Shown: positions 7,975 to 20,461 of the stretch, one piece after another
How positions within the stretch are numbered: the first letter of the stretch is position 1
Layout: every line of letters begins with the position of its first letter
NCBI GenBank assembly: GCA_035910535.1
Contig: JAMHXF010000057.1
Span: 4,345 to 68,344 of the forward strand
Origin: Archangium_A sp035910535
Lineage (GTDB): Bacteria > Myxococcota > Myxococcia > Myxococcales > Myxococcaceae
Direction: 5' to 3'
DNA length: 64,000 nucleotides
Translations under genes and position numbers: made by a program
Notes under the pieces: model-generated
Told to the model about the DNA's origin: nothing
Database searches by the model: none
The model's input: only the letters and a program-made list of their open reading frames with translations

Positions 7975-10900
7975 TCACGCAGCCGCGCGTTCGCTGCGGC
8001 GCGACTGGTACTCGTGGAACATCACCGGTAGCAGCACCAACGTCAGCGCACACGCCGACAACGTGCCGAACACGATGACCACCGCCAACGGCCGCTGCGT
8101 CTCGCTGCCCATGGCGCGGCTCATGGCTGCAGGTACGAGGCCGAACGCCGCGAGCGCCGCCGTCATCAACACCGGCCGCAGGCGATCTCTCGCGCCCTGC
8201 ACGATGGCTTCACGCAGGCCCATGCCTTCTCGTTGTCGCTCGACGATGCCTGACATCACCAGCACGCCGTTGAGCGACGCCTGGCCGATGAGCGCGATGA
8301 AGCCGACGGCCGCGGCCACCGACAACGGCATGTCGAACAACCACAGCCCGAAGATGCCGCCCGTCAACGCGAACGGCACGTTCAGCAGCGTCAGCACCGC
8401 GCGTGGAAAGCTGTCGAACGCTTTGAACAACAACAGCAACGTCAGCAACAGCGCCACCGGCACCACCTGCGCGAGCCGATTCATCGCGCGCTCTTTGTTC
8501 TCGAACTCGCCGCCCCACTCGAGCTTCTGACCCGCCTGCAGCGGCGCTTCCTTTTCAACGCGAGCACGGGCGTCATCGACGAAGCCGCCCAAATCGCGGT
8601 CGCGCACGTTCATACGAATGCCGATGTAGCGACGACCATTCTCGCGGTTGATGCTCGCGCGCCCCTGCCCCGTCGACAGCCGCGCCAACGACTCGAGCGG
8701 CACCGTCACGCCGCCCTGCACGGCCACGCGCAGCTTCTTCAACTTCTCGACGTCGTCGCGCTCCGTCGTCGGCAGGCGCAGCACCACGTCGAAGCGACGT
8801 TCGCCTTCCCAGAACTCGTCGACGGGCCGCCCGCCGACGGCGGTCTGAAACACGTGCTGAAACTCACCAATCGTCATGCCGTAGCGGGCCAGCGCCACGC
8901 GGTCGGGCTGCACCTGAATCTGCTCGACGCTGCCGCTCTTCACCAACGCGAGGTCGGCGACGCCGGGCACCGTCGACAACACCTGCTTCACGCGCTCGGC
9001 CTGCTTCTGCAGCACGCCGAGGTCATCACCGTACAACTTCACCGCCACCTGCCCCTGCTGCCCCGAGATGCTCTCGTTCACGTTGTCGCGAATGGGCTGG
9101 CTGAAGTTCACCTCCACGCCGGGCAGCGCTTCAACCGAGCGCTCGAGGTCTGCCAGCACGTCACCCAGCTCGCGCCACTCGCGCGGCCACTGCGTCGCGG
9201 GCTTCAGCTTCACGAAGATCTCGAGGTTGTTGGGCAACTTGGGGTCGGTGCCGTCTTCGGGGCGACCAATCTGCGTCAGCACCGCTTCGACGGCCGGGCT
9301 CTTCTCGACGCGCGAGACGATGCCGGGCACCAGCTTGCGGCCCTCGGTCAACGAGATGTTCGAGGGCAACGTGAAGGTCATGTAGAGCGCGCCTTCGTTG
9401 AGCTCCGGCAGAAACTCGCTGCCCAGCCGCGAGCCCATCACGCTGGTGACCCCCAACAACCCGAGCGCCAGGCCCACCACCAACCACGGCCGCTTCAACG
9501 ACGCGGCGAGCGTCGGCAAATACAGGCGCTGCGCCCACCTCAGCACCGGCGACTCGCGGTGATGTACCTCGCCCTGGTACGCAAACGACGCGAGCACCGG
9601 CACCAACGTCACCGAGAACAGGAGCGCGCCCACGAGCGCCGCGGCCACCGTGTTCGCCATCGGTGAGAACATGCGCCCCTCGACCCGCTGCAACATGAAG
9701 ATGGGCAGGTACGCCGCGATGATGATGAGCATCGCGAACACCGTGGGCCGCACCACCGCGCCTGCGGCCTTACGAATGCGCTGCTGCACCGGCAGCGGGT
9801 TGTGGTCCTTCAACACCAGCGCCGCGAGGATGGCCTCGATGATGACGACGCCGCCGTCGACGATGACGCCGAAGTCGACCGCGCCCAGCGACAGCAGGTT
9901 CGCCGACATGCCGCGCTGGTGGAGGTAGATGAACGCAGTAGCAAGCGACAACGGAATCAACGTGCACACGATGAGCGCCGCGCGCAGGTCGAGCAGGAAG
10001 ACGAACAACACGAGCAGCACCAGAATCGCGCCCTCGAGCAGGTTGTGGCCCACGGTCTCGAGCGTGGCGTCGACCAGCTCGCTGCGGTCGTAGAAGGCGA
10101 CCACCTCCGCGCCGTCGTCGGCGAGGCGACCATTGACCTGCGCAATCTGCTCTTTGAGGCGCTCCAACACCGTCGACGGGTTCTCACCGCGACGCATGAG
10201 CACGATGCCCTCCACCGCGTCGTACGAGTTGCCTTCGCTCACCACGCCCTGGCGCGGGGCCCACGACTCGGTGACGGTGGCCACGTCTTTGACGAAAATC
10301 GGCGTGCCGTCGCGCTCGATGACGCCGGCGTTGCGAATGTCTTCGAGCGACTTGAAGAGGCCTTCAGAGCGAATGACGAACTGCTCAGAGCCGCGCTCCA
10401 TCACGCCGCCCGACGCGTTCTGCGAACCCTCTTTCACCGCGTCTTCCAGGTCTTGCAGCGTGAGCCCCAGGCTCGCGAGCGCCTGCGGCATGGGCTCGAC
10501 CTGAATGACCTTCTGCAGACCGCCGTAGCTGACGACGTCGGCCACGCCGTTCACGCGCATCAACATCGGCCGCACCACCCAGTCTTGCAGCGTGCGCAGC
10601 TTCATCGGGTCGCCCTGCGCGCCCTTGAGCGTGTAGCGGTACACCTCACCAATCGGCGTCGCGTAGGGCCCGAGCTCCGGCCGCACGCCTTCAGGCAGCT
10701 CGGCTTCGCGCAGGCGCTCCAGCACCTGCTGCCGGGCCCACAAGCCGTCGGTGCCGTCGCTGAACGTGAGCGTCACCTGCGACAAACCAAACATCGACAG
10801 GTTGCGCAGCCGCGTCATGTGCGGCGTGCCGTTGAGCGCGCGCTCGAGCGGGAGCCCGATTTGTCGCTCGACCTCTTCGGTGGGCTGGCCCTCGAAGAGC

Positions 10901-11052
10901 GTGATGACGTTGACCTGCGTGTCGGTCGGGTCGGGGAACGCCTCGATGGTGAGCTCGCGGAAGCTCCACGCACCGAGCGCGGCCACCACGAGCGCGGCGA
11001 AGATGACCGCCACGCGGTTCTTCAGGCTGAAGGCGAGGAGCTGTTCGAACAT
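7975..11052 (-). CDS. czcA: Heavy-metal efflux RND permease (CzcA/CusA family)
   Basis: 1025 residues, full length for HME-RND inner-membrane pumps. The start is the ATG at 11052 (MFEQLLAFSLKNRVAVIFAA), preceded by GGAG at good spacing and only 1 nt after the stop of the adaptor gene. It contains the family N-terminus, the two large periplasmic loops and the fourth-helix motif DFGVIVDGGVVIIE. The charged residues D393, D399 and E406 match the Asp/Asp/Glu set needed for proton-driven Zn/Co/Ni export in CzcA. That favours a divalent-cation pump, although CusA-like Cu/Ag export cannot be ruled out by eye. It is the last gene of a TolC-adaptor-pump operon reading leftwards from 13418. Confidence 0.95.
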   Translation of the reverse strand: MFEQLLAFSLKNRVAVIFAALVVAALGAWSFRELTIEAFPDPTDTQVNVITLFEGQPTEEVERQIGLPLERALNGTPHMTRLRNLSMFGLSQVTLTFSDGTDGLWARQQVLERLREAELPEGVRPELGPYATPIGEVYRYTLKGAQGDPMKLRTLQDWVVRPMLMRVNGVADVVSYGGLQKVIQVEPMPQALASLGLTLQDLEDAVKEGSQNASGGVMERGSEQFVIRSEGLFKSLEDIRNAGVIERDGTPIFVKDVATVTESWAPRQGVVSEGNSYDAVEGIVLMRRGENPSTVLERLKEQIAQVNGRLADDGAEVVAFYDRSELVDATLETVGHNLLEGAILVLLVLFVFLLDLRAALIVCTLIPLSLATAFIYLHQRGMSANLLSLGAVDFGVIVDGGVVIIEAILAALVLKDHNPLPVQQRIRKAAGAVVRPTVFAMLIIIAAYLPIFMLQRVEGRMFSPMANTVAAALVGALLFSVTLVPVLASFAYQGEVHHRESPVLRWAQRLYLPTLAASLKRPWLVVGLALGLLGVTSVMGSRLGSEFLPELNEGALYMTFTLPSNISLTEGRKLVPGIVSRVEKSPAVEAVLTQIGRPEDGTDPKLPNNLEIFVKLKPATQWPREWRELGDVLADLERSVEALPGVEVNFSQPIRDNVNESISGQQGQVAVKLYGDDLGVLQKQAERVKQVLSTVPGVADLALVKSGSVEQIQVQPDRVALARYGMTIGEFQHVFQTAVGGRPVDEFWEGERRFDVVLRLPTTERDDVEKLKKLRVAVQGGVTVPLESLARLSTGQGRASINRENGRRYIGIRMNVRDRDLGGFVDDARARVEKEAPLQAGQKLEWGGEFENKERAMNRLAQVVPVALLLTLLLLFKAFDSFPRAVLTLLNVPFALTGGIFGLWLFDMPLSVAAAVGFIALIGQASLNGVLVMSGIVERQREGMGLREAIVQGARDRLRPVLMTAALAAFGLVPAAMSRAMGSETQRPLAVVIVFGTLSACALTLVLLPVMFHEYQSRRSERAAA

Positions 11053-11053
11053 T

Positions 11054-12175
11054 TCAGTGCTCCGCCACGAGATCGACCTGGTTGAGCAACAGCAGCGCGC
11101 CGCGTGACACGTAGCGAGCACCGGCGTCGAGCCCCGAGCGGATCTCCGTTTCACCGTCGCGACGGCGGCCCGTCTTCACCGTCTTCGGCTCGAGGCGCCC
11201 GGGCGCGGTGGCGACGAACACCACCGAGCTCGAGCCGCGCGTCACCACCGCCACGTCAGGCACCCGCACCACGCGCGCGCTGTCGTCGGGGTGAAACGCG
11301 ATTTCGACGAAGCCGTTGGGCCGCAGCAGGCGGTCGACGTTCTGCGCACGCACCCACACTTCGACGGTGCGACGACGCGGCTCGACGACCTCGCTCACGT
11401 ACTCGACGGTGCCATCGCGCAGCTTGTCGCCGGAGGTCGAGGTGACGGTGACCTTCTCGCCCATCTGCACTTCGTTCGCGTCGGCCTCGGGCACGTCGGC
11501 GATGACCAGCACCTCGTCGAGGTCAGACAGACGAATGAGCGGCTTGTCGCGATCTGGCCCGACCTCGAGCCCGGGGAACACGTCGAGGTCGACGACGGTG
11601 CCCGAGCGCGGCGCGCGCACCCAGAAGAGCCCGTCACCTTCGGGCGTGACGGCGAGGCTGCGCTGTTTCGATTCAGCGGCGCGCAGCGAGAGGCGCGCCT
11701 CTTCGAGCTCGGCTTCAGCGGCGAGCACCTCTTTCTGCGGCGCGGCCTTGAGCTCGAGCAACTCCCTGGCGCGCGCGACGAGGCGCTCACGCACCGCCAC
11801 CTGCGCCCGAGACACGGCGGTGTCGCGTTCGATTTCGACGTACGCACCCGACTTCACCGAGAAGAGCCGGTCACCCTTGTTCACGCGGCTGCCGGCGCGC
11901 ACCAGCACCGACTCGACGCGACCGGGCAGCGGCGCGCCCACGGCCGACGTGCGACGCGGGTCGAGGTCGACGTGCCCCGGCACCGGCAACGGCGCGAGCG
12001 GCGGCCCGTCAGCCGCAGCGGCGAGCGACAGGTACTTCCACTGCGGCGCGTCGCTGGGCAGCGTGACGCCCTGCGCGTCAGCAATCGGCGGCCTGGTGAC
12101 CTCAACCGGCTTGCTGCAGCCGATGAAGACCAGCGACGCCACCACCGGCCAACACACACGAAGCTCACTCAACAT
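11054..12175 (-). CDS. czcB: RND efflux periplasmic adaptor subunit (CzcB/CusB-like lipoprotein)
   Basis: 373 residues from the ATG at 12175 (MLSELRVCWPVVASLVFIGC). GGGAG lies 9 nt upstream; the ATG at 12181 is only 3 nt from it and less likely. A lipoprotein signal ends at Cys20. Then come the split lipoyl/barrel-sandwich segments (AVGAPLPGRVESVLVRAGSR; FWVRAPRSGTVVDLDVFPGL) around an alpha-hairpin (LARARELLELKAAPQKEVLAAEAELEEA is its core region), followed by beta-barrel and membrane-proximal domains. It bridges the inner-membrane pump and the TolC-type channel in the periplasm. The start overlaps the 3' end of the TolC gene by 11 bp, and its stop is 1 nt from the pump start, so translation is probably coupled. 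Confidence 0.93.
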   Translation of the reverse strand: MLSELRVCWPVVASLVFIGCSKPVEVTRPPIADAQGVTLPSDAPQWKYLSLAAAADGPPLAPLPVPGHVDLDPRRTSAVGAPLPGRVESVLVRAGSRVNKGDRLFSVKSGAYVEIERDTAVSRAQVAVRERLVARARELLELKAAPQKEVLAAEAELEEARLSLRAAESKQRSLAVTPEGDGLFWVRAPRSGTVVDLDVFPGLEVGPDRDKPLIRLSDLDEVLVIADVPEADANEVQMGEKVTVTSTSGDKLRDGTVEYVSEVVEPRRRTVEVWVRAQNVDRLLRPNGFVEIAFHPDDSARVVRVPDVAVVTRGSSSVVFVATAPGRLEPKTVKTGRRRDGETEIRSGLDAGARYVSRGALLLLNQVDLVAEH

Positions 12176-13418
12176 GAACATTCACTCCCGACTGCCGCGC
12201 CCGCTCGAGGTGCAGCTGAAACACGCGGCGATCCAACTCCGCTGCCGTTGACGACACGTCTGCGAGGGTGCGCCGCGCGAGCAGCAGCTCCTGCAGCGAA
12301 GCTGAGCCGCGCGTGACCGCGGCGGTCAGGCGCTCCACCACCTGCCGCGCCAACGGCAGCACCTTCTCGCGCAGCCGCGTCTGCCGCGCCTCGACCACCA
12401 CCACCTCACCGCTCAACTTCTCGCGCTGCGAGGTGGCCACCTCGAGCAACCGCGCGCGCACGCCGTCGGCCGTCTTCGCTTCGACCGCCGCGGCCTGCGC
12501 GTCGTCCTGCCCGTGGTCGAAGATGCGCAGCGGCACCGAGAAGCCGAGGAACACGCTGTTCATCTGGTTGCCCGACTCGATGAAGCGGTCGTGCACGTAG
12601 CCGGCGCGCACCGTGAAGTCGGGGAGCCACTGGTTCTTCGCCAGCAGCTCGTCGGCGCGCGCGGCGCGGGCCGTCGCCTCCAACGCCTTCAAGTCGGGGC
12701 GGTCTTCCACGCGGCGCTCCGTCGACTCGAAGCGGCGGTCGAGCCACACGTTGGCCTGCGTCGCGTCGTTGAACGGCGCGCACGGCATCGCCAACAGCGC
12801 CGCACACTCACGCAGCTGCTCCGCCAACGACTCCCTGGCCTCACCGAGCGCGGCCTGAACGTTCTCTTCTTCCAACTGCGCGCGGTCGACGTCGAGCTCC
12901 GCGGTGTCCCCGGTCTTCGCGCGCGCGAGCTGCAGCGCCGTCAGGCGATTGGCGTCTTGCGCGATGCCGGTGAGCACCTCGACGCGCACCTGCGCCGCGG
13001 CGACGTCACCCAGCAGCGCGTAGGCGTCGAACAGGCGTTGGCGCAGCACCTCCTGTGCTTCTTGCGCGGCGACCTGCGCGCGCGCCTCGGCCGCGTTCTG
13101 CCGTGGCTCACGCTTCCCCAACTCCAGCAGCACCGACAGGCTCACCGCGAGGTTCGGCACGTTGAGAAACGGGTCTTTCAGACCCGGAGGGTTCAATTGC
13201 CCCACCGGCAACGTGTTGAGCCCCACGTCGAGGTCGGGGTTCGGCAGGCGCCCGGTCTTCTGCAGGTCGGCCTGCGCGGCGACGACCTTCGCGCGCGCCT
13301 GCTGCAGCTCTGGCGAGCGCTCCCACAGCAGCGCAGGCAACGACTCACCCTTTTCGAGGGTCGAGAGCTCGAAGACCGGGGTCGCACACAGCAAGAGACT
13401 CAGGGCGGCTGGCAACAT
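12165..13418 (-). CDS. czcC: TolC family outer-membrane efflux protein (CzcC-like)
   Basis: 417 residues from the ATG at 13418 (MLPAALSLLLCATPVFELST), which provides a signal peptide; the frame is open upstream to a TTG at 13496 but that would bury the signal. Two long helical repeats typical of outer-membrane factors are visible: ELQQARAKVVAAQADLQKTG with PNPDLDVGLNTLPVG near the start, and RPDLKALEATARAARADELL with LPDFTVRAGYVHDRF in the second half. It is the first gene of the three-gene heavy-metal RND operon (channel, adaptor, pump) and should form the outer-membrane duct. Confidence 0.92.
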   Translation of the reverse strand: MLPAALSLLLCATPVFELSTLEKGESLPALLWERSPELQQARAKVVAAQADLQKTGRLPNPDLDVGLNTLPVGQLNPPGLKDPFLNVPNLAVSLSVLLELGKREPRQNAAEARAQVAAQEAQEVLRQRLFDAYALLGDVAAAQVRVEVLTGIAQDANRLTALQLARAKTGDTAELDVDRAQLEEENVQAALGEARESLAEQLRECAALLAMPCAPFNDATQANVWLDRRFESTERRVEDRPDLKALEATARAARADELLAKNQWLPDFTVRAGYVHDRFIESGNQMNSVFLGFSVPLRIFDHGQDDAQAAAVEAKTADGVRARLLEVATSQREKLSGEVVVVEARQTRLREKVLPLARQVVERLTAAVTRGSASLQELLLARRTLADVSSTAAELDRRVFQLHLERARQSGVNVHVE

Positions 13419-13487
13419 CAAAGGCCAGCCATTCCAAGAGTCGCGCCAACGCCAAGCCACCGAAACAACGCGCGACACCGGGCGGCG

Positions 13488-13527
13488 CTGAAACAACCTT
13501 TCAGTCGCCGCTGAAAGGAAGTTTCAG
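13488..13527. promoter_or_regulatory. Large near-perfect inverted repeat upstream of the heavy-metal RND operon
   Basis: Two 17-nt elements, CTGAAACAACCTTTCAG (13488-13504) and CTGAAAGGAAGTTTCAG (13511-13527), are separated by 6 nt. They are reverse complements except for the middle positions, and each half is itself a CTGAAA/TTTCAG palindrome. The block fills the gap between the stop of the upstream pump operon (13529) and the first gene of the heavy-metal operon (13418). It has no T-run. It could be a double operator for a metal or stress regulator acting on the downstream operon, or a bidirectional hairpin acting as terminator. Confidence 0.55.
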
Positions 13528-13528
13528 C

Positions 13529-14948
13529 TCACGCGCGCTTCTGCCAGCCGCCGCCGAGCGCCTGGTAGAGGTTCACCATGGAGTGCAGCAAGCGCTTGCG
13601 CGTCTCGATGAGCTCCAGCTGCGCGTCGAGCGAGTCACGGCGGGTCAACAGCACCTCCATGTAGTCGGCGCGCGCCGACTGAAAGAGCGTGTTCGAGATC
13701 TCGACCGACTCGCCGAGCGTCGCCACCTGCTGCGACTGCAGCGCGTAGCTCTTGTTCAGGTTCTCGAACTTCACGAGCTGGTTGGTGACGTCGGTGAAGG
13801 CCTGCAAGAGCGTGCGCTCGTAGTGAAAGACGGCCTGAATCTGCCGCGCGTTGGCGGTGCGGTAGTCAGCCTCGATGCCCGCGCGGTTGAGCAACGGCGC
13901 GACGAGGTTGCCCGCCAACTTGTACAGCAATGACTCGGGCGTATTGACCAGGTGCGTGATGTTGAACGACTGGTAGCCGAGGGCCGCGTCGATGCTCAGC
14001 GAAGGGAAGAAGCGCGCGCGCGCCACGCGCACGTCGAGCTTCGAGGCCGCGAGCTCGAGCTCCGCGCGGCGCAGGTCGGGGCGGTTCTCGAGCAGCTTCG
14101 AGGGCAGCCCCGCCTGAATCACCGCGGGCAACGGCGCCTGCAGCTCGGCCACGTTGCGCGCCACGGGCTGCGGGAAACGGCCCACGAGAAAGTTGATGCG
14201 GTTCTCGGCCTGCACGCGCTCCTGCTCGAGGTCGTAGAGCCGACTGCGGTTCTTGAGCACCTCCGCCTCGAAGCGCTGCACGGCGAGCTGCGTGACACGC
14301 GCGGCCTGCTTCTCGAGCTTCACCACCTCGAGCGCGTCGGCCTGAATGGCGATGTTCCGCTTGAGCACCTCGAGCTGTCCGTCGAGCGCGATGAGCTCGT
14401 AATAGGAGCGCGCGATTTCAGCGACGAGCTGCGTGACGAGGAAGTTCCGCTCTTCACCCGTCGCCAGGTACCGCGCGTCGGCCGAGCGCGCCGCGTCGCG
14501 GAGCTTGCCCCACATGTCGATTTCCCACGACGCGGTCAGCCCGAAGCCGAAGTTGCCGAGGTGCTCGGGCACGCCGGTGGCGCGGTCGCTGAAGCCCTGG
14601 CTCGTGTAGCCGCCGACCTTCTCGAGGCCGGTGCCGAGCCCCACGCCGAGCTTCGGCAGGTACTCGCCGCGCCGGGCCGACACCTCGTTCTGGGCGATGA
14701 TGATTTCCTGCAACTGAATGTTCAGCTCCTGGTTGTTCTTCAACGCCGCGTCGATGAGCTGCTGCAGCTCGGGGCTGCTGAAGAACTCGCTCCAGTCCTG
14801 CTGCGCGACGCTCGGCTCGACGCCGCCGTCGACCTCGTCGTTGCGGAAGCTGTTGGGCACCGCGCGGCTCACCTCACGCGAAGGGTTCTCGACGAGCGTC
14901 GGAATGCAGCCGCTGCCGACGACGAGCACCAGCGACACGGCGAGCGCC

Positions 14949-14956
<8 letters not shown>
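13529..14956 (-). CDS. Multidrug efflux outer-membrane lipoprotein (OprM/NodT family)
   Basis: 475 residues starting at the ATG at 14956, which overlaps the end of the pump gene by 8 bp. The N-terminus MCRALAVSLVLVVGSGC is a lipoprotein signal with Cys17. The body shows the OprM pattern: WSEFFSSPELQQLIDAALKN, then NNQELNIQLQEIIIAQNEVS, a barrel part (WEIDMWGKLRDAARSADARY) and the second repeat with RPDLRRAELELAASKLDVRV and FFPSLSIDAALGY. This is the NodT/OprM branch of TolC-like channels, distinct from the CzcC-type gene next to it. It completes an adaptor-pump-channel operon with the two genes upstream. Confidence 0.95.
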
Positions 14957-18110
<3,154 letters not shown>

Positions 18111-18122
18111 GAGAAGCTCACG

Positions 18123-19202
18123 TCACTCTGCGGGTACTTCGAGGTGATTCAACAACGTCGCCGACGCCAGCAGCTCCGGCTCGATGACGTCGCCCTCGCG
18201 CACCTTGCGGAGCCCCTCGACGAGGATGCGGTCGCGCTCGGAGAGCCCCTCGGAGACCACGAAGAGCTGCGGCAGCTCGGCCGACACGGTGATGGGCCGC
18301 GAGCGCACCACGTTCTGCTCGTCGACCACGAAGACGAAGCGCTTGTCGAGCACCTCGAAGGTGGCCTTCTGCGGAATCAGCAGCGCGTCGTCGAGCGGCA
18401 CCGTCATGCGCACCTTGCCGGTCTCACCGTGGCGCAGCAGGCCGTCCGGGTTGGGGAAGGCCGCGCGAAACGCGATGGTGCCGGTCTCGTTGTCGAAGTC
18501 GGCCTCGATGGTCTCGATTTTTCCGGGCTGGTTGAAGATTTCACCGTTCGCCATCACCAGCCGCACGGGGCGCTGTTTGTCTTCGGCCGATTCTTGTTTG
18601 TATTTGATGTATTCGGCTTCGGCGACGTTGAAGTAGACCCACACGGTGCTGTTGTCAGACAGCGTGGTGAGCAGGTCGCCTTCGGCGATGAGGCTGCCGA
18701 GGCGGGCCTGAAAGCGCCCCATGATGCCGTTGAAGGGCGCGCGCAGCTCGGTGAGCCCCTTGTGGGTGGTGGCCAACGAGAGCGTCGCCTGCGCGCCGTT
18801 CAAGGTCGCCTTCGCCAGCGCGAGCTCGTTCGGCGAGACGACGTTCTTGTCAGCGAGCAGCTTGGTATTTTTGTATTCAATTTCTGTTTTGTCGGCCTCG
18901 GCCTGCGCTTTCAAGACCTCCGCCTGGTAGATGAGCGGCATCAACTGGAACATCTTGTGGCCCTTGGGGATCAGCTGCCCCTCGTCGACGAAGATGCCCT
19001 GCAGGTAGCCGCGCTCGAGGGCGCGCACTTCGATGTGCTGAATGGCGCGAATCTGGGCCACGTAGTCGCGCGTGAGCGACGTCGACTGGCGCAGCGGCGT
19101 GGTGACCGGGAGCCGCCCCTTTTCTTCGACCCGGTGTTCCTTCGAGTGGCACGCGGTGAGGCAGAGTGCAGCGACGGCGACGACCTGAACGACACGACTC
19201 AT
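18123..19202 (-). CDS. RND efflux periplasmic adaptor lipoprotein (AcrA-like)
   Basis: 359 residues from the ATG at 19202 (MSRVVQVVAVAALCLTAC), a lipoprotein signal with Cys18; the frame continues upstream to a GTG at 19232 without benefit. It has the AcrA/MexA order: TRDYVAQIRAIQHIEVRALE and GYLQGIFVDEGQLIPKG (barrel-sandwich first half), a helical hairpin, then LTELRAPFNGIMGRFQARLG, the beta-barrel, and RDRILVEGLRKVREGD near the end. The closest type by eye is the adaptor of AcrAB-like systems in delta-proteobacteria and Bacteroidetes. First gene of the operon 19202-13529, with 12 bp to the pump gene. A palindrome at 19271-19287 is a likely control site. Confidence 0.94.
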   Translation of the reverse strand: MSRVVQVVAVAALCLTACHSKEHRVEEKGRLPVTTPLRQSTSLTRDYVAQIRAIQHIEVRALERGYLQGIFVDEGQLIPKGHKMFQLMPLIYQAEVLKAQAEADKTEIEYKNTKLLADKNVVSPNELALAKATLNGAQATLSLATTHKGLTELRAPFNGIMGRFQARLGSLIAEGDLLTTLSDNSTVWVYFNVAEAEYIKYKQESAEDKQRPVRLVMANGEIFNQPGKIETIEADFDNETGTIAFRAAFPNPDGLLRHGETGKVRMTVPLDDALLIPQKATFEVLDKRFVFVVDEQNVVRSRPITVSAELPQLFVVSEGLSERDRILVEGLRKVREGDVIEPELLASATLLNHLEVPAE

Positions 19203-19270
19203 GCCGGGTCGGTGTTTCACGATCGATGCCACGACGCGTCAGAGCGCGAGGGCCGTGAAGGGGCGTGTCA

Positions 19271-19287
19271 AAACGACACGATCGTTT
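19271..19287. promoter_or_regulatory. Candidate operator between the AcrA-like gene and the divergent hypothetical gene
   Basis: AAACGA (19271-19276), 5 nt, TCGTTT (19282-19287) forms a perfect 6+6 palindrome. It is interlocked with a second one, CGTGTC (19264-19269) AAAAC GACACG (19275-19280). Both sit in the 131-bp intergenic region that must hold the divergent promoters. The layout resembles TetR-type operators that control RND pumps, but no TetR gene lies next to it, so the regulator is unknown. Confidence 0.4.
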
Positions 19288-19333
19288 CCTAACTCCCCAG
19301 TCGCCGCTGCAAGGCGGTAGAGCCACAGCCTCA

Positions 19334-20461
19334 ATGTTCGAGACGCTCAAGCGCGGGCCGGTCGCCATCTACTTCGGAGCGAACGCGGCGACCCAACGTC
19401 GACGCGCGCACGACTTCCTCACGGCACTCGGCGGTGACGCGACGCGGGCGGTGGAGTTCGAGACCGACCGCGCCGCATTGACCGAAGCAATCACGCGTGG
19501 AGAGGTCGCGGTGCTGCTCGCCCCGGAGACGAAGGACTACTTCTCAATCATCGTCGACGCGCTGTTGCTGAAGCTGCTCACCGAGAAGGGTGTGAAGCTG
19601 CTCACAGTATTTCCACCGGAGTTGATTTCTCCCGACGCGACGATGGTGCAACGGCTGTGGCGCGCAGAGGAAACCGCGTGGCAACCGCTGCTGGAAGAGC
19701 TTGTTCGTGGACACCTGGGGCACGCAGCACCACAGTCATTTTCAGGCGCGCTGTTGGCAGACAACGAAGACCTCACCACGTGGACAGACAAGGCATGGCG
19801 CGCGGCGGCGACGATGCGCTCGGCGTATTTCGTCGACGGCAGCACGCCGCGAAAGAAGTTCGCAGAATGGTTGCACGCAGGTCAGCGCCGCACGCGACCG
19901 GCGGAAGACCCGGCGGTGTTGAAGGCCCGGTACGAGGCGCTCAGTGAGCGACCGCCACGTGATGCCATTGAGCAGGGGCGGGTTCTCATTACAGACATCG
20001 ACCGGGAGCTACCCGGCACCGAGCTCGCCGCCCGCGCGCGCATGGTGACGGCGGTGCGATGTCTTGAAATCGGGCGCTGGGAGGAAGCGGAGGAGCTGGC
20101 TGATGAAGCGCGTGGCCTCGCGAAGGAGGCGCTGCTCGACAACCTCGCGCGGCTCGCGCACCGGATTTCGATTGGGGCGTTGCTGGGTCAGCGCGAGTTC
20201 CGTGCGGCGTTCGGAAACCTCGAGGCCATCTTTGCGTACGAGCTGATGTTCGGCGCGAACCAGGTCGCCGCGCCGCAGGTGCACCGGCCCGAGTCGAACG
20301 CCGCGCCGCTCGAGGCATCACTTCGTCACGTGGCCGCGTTGGCGCAGGTCACCAACGGCGTCGAACCCGAGTGGCGAGCCGCGCTGACCACGCTCGCGCA
20401 ACAGCTGACTGAAGCCGGAGACACGAAGAGCGCGCAGCAGGTGACGACATGGCTGAAATGA
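19334..20461 (+). CDS. Hypothetical protein
   Basis: 375 residues from the ATG at 19334 (MFETLKRGPVAIYFGANAAT). No family recognised. The first 200 residues look like an alpha/beta fold (VAIYFGANAATQRRRAHDFL; VAVLLAPETKDYFSIIVDAL), somewhat like a DNA polymerase III delta-subunit-like or nucleotide-binding region, but no Walker motif is seen. The second half is all helical and TPR-like (ARARMVTAVRCLEIGRWEEA, EEALLDNLARLAHRISIGAL-type helices). No signal peptide, so cytoplasmic. It overlaps a small downstream frame at 20449 and is divergent from the AcrA-like gene. Codon bias supports a real gene. Confidence 0.7.
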   Translation: MFETLKRGPVAIYFGANAATQRRRAHDFLTALGGDATRAVEFETDRAALTEAITRGEVAVLLAPETKDYFSIIVDALLLKLLTEKGVKLLTVFPPELISPDATMVQRLWRAEETAWQPLLEELVRGHLGHAAPQSFSGALLADNEDLTTWTDKAWRAAATMRSAYFVDGSTPRKKFAEWLHAGQRRTRPAEDPAVLKARYEALSERPPRDAIEQGRVLITDIDRELPGTELAARARMVTAVRCLEIGRWEEAEELADEARGLAKEALLDNLARLAHRISIGALLGQREFRAAFGNLEAIFAYELMFGANQVAAPQVHRPESNAAPLEASLRHVAALAQVTNGVEPEWRAALTTLAQQLTEAGDTKSAQQVTTWLK

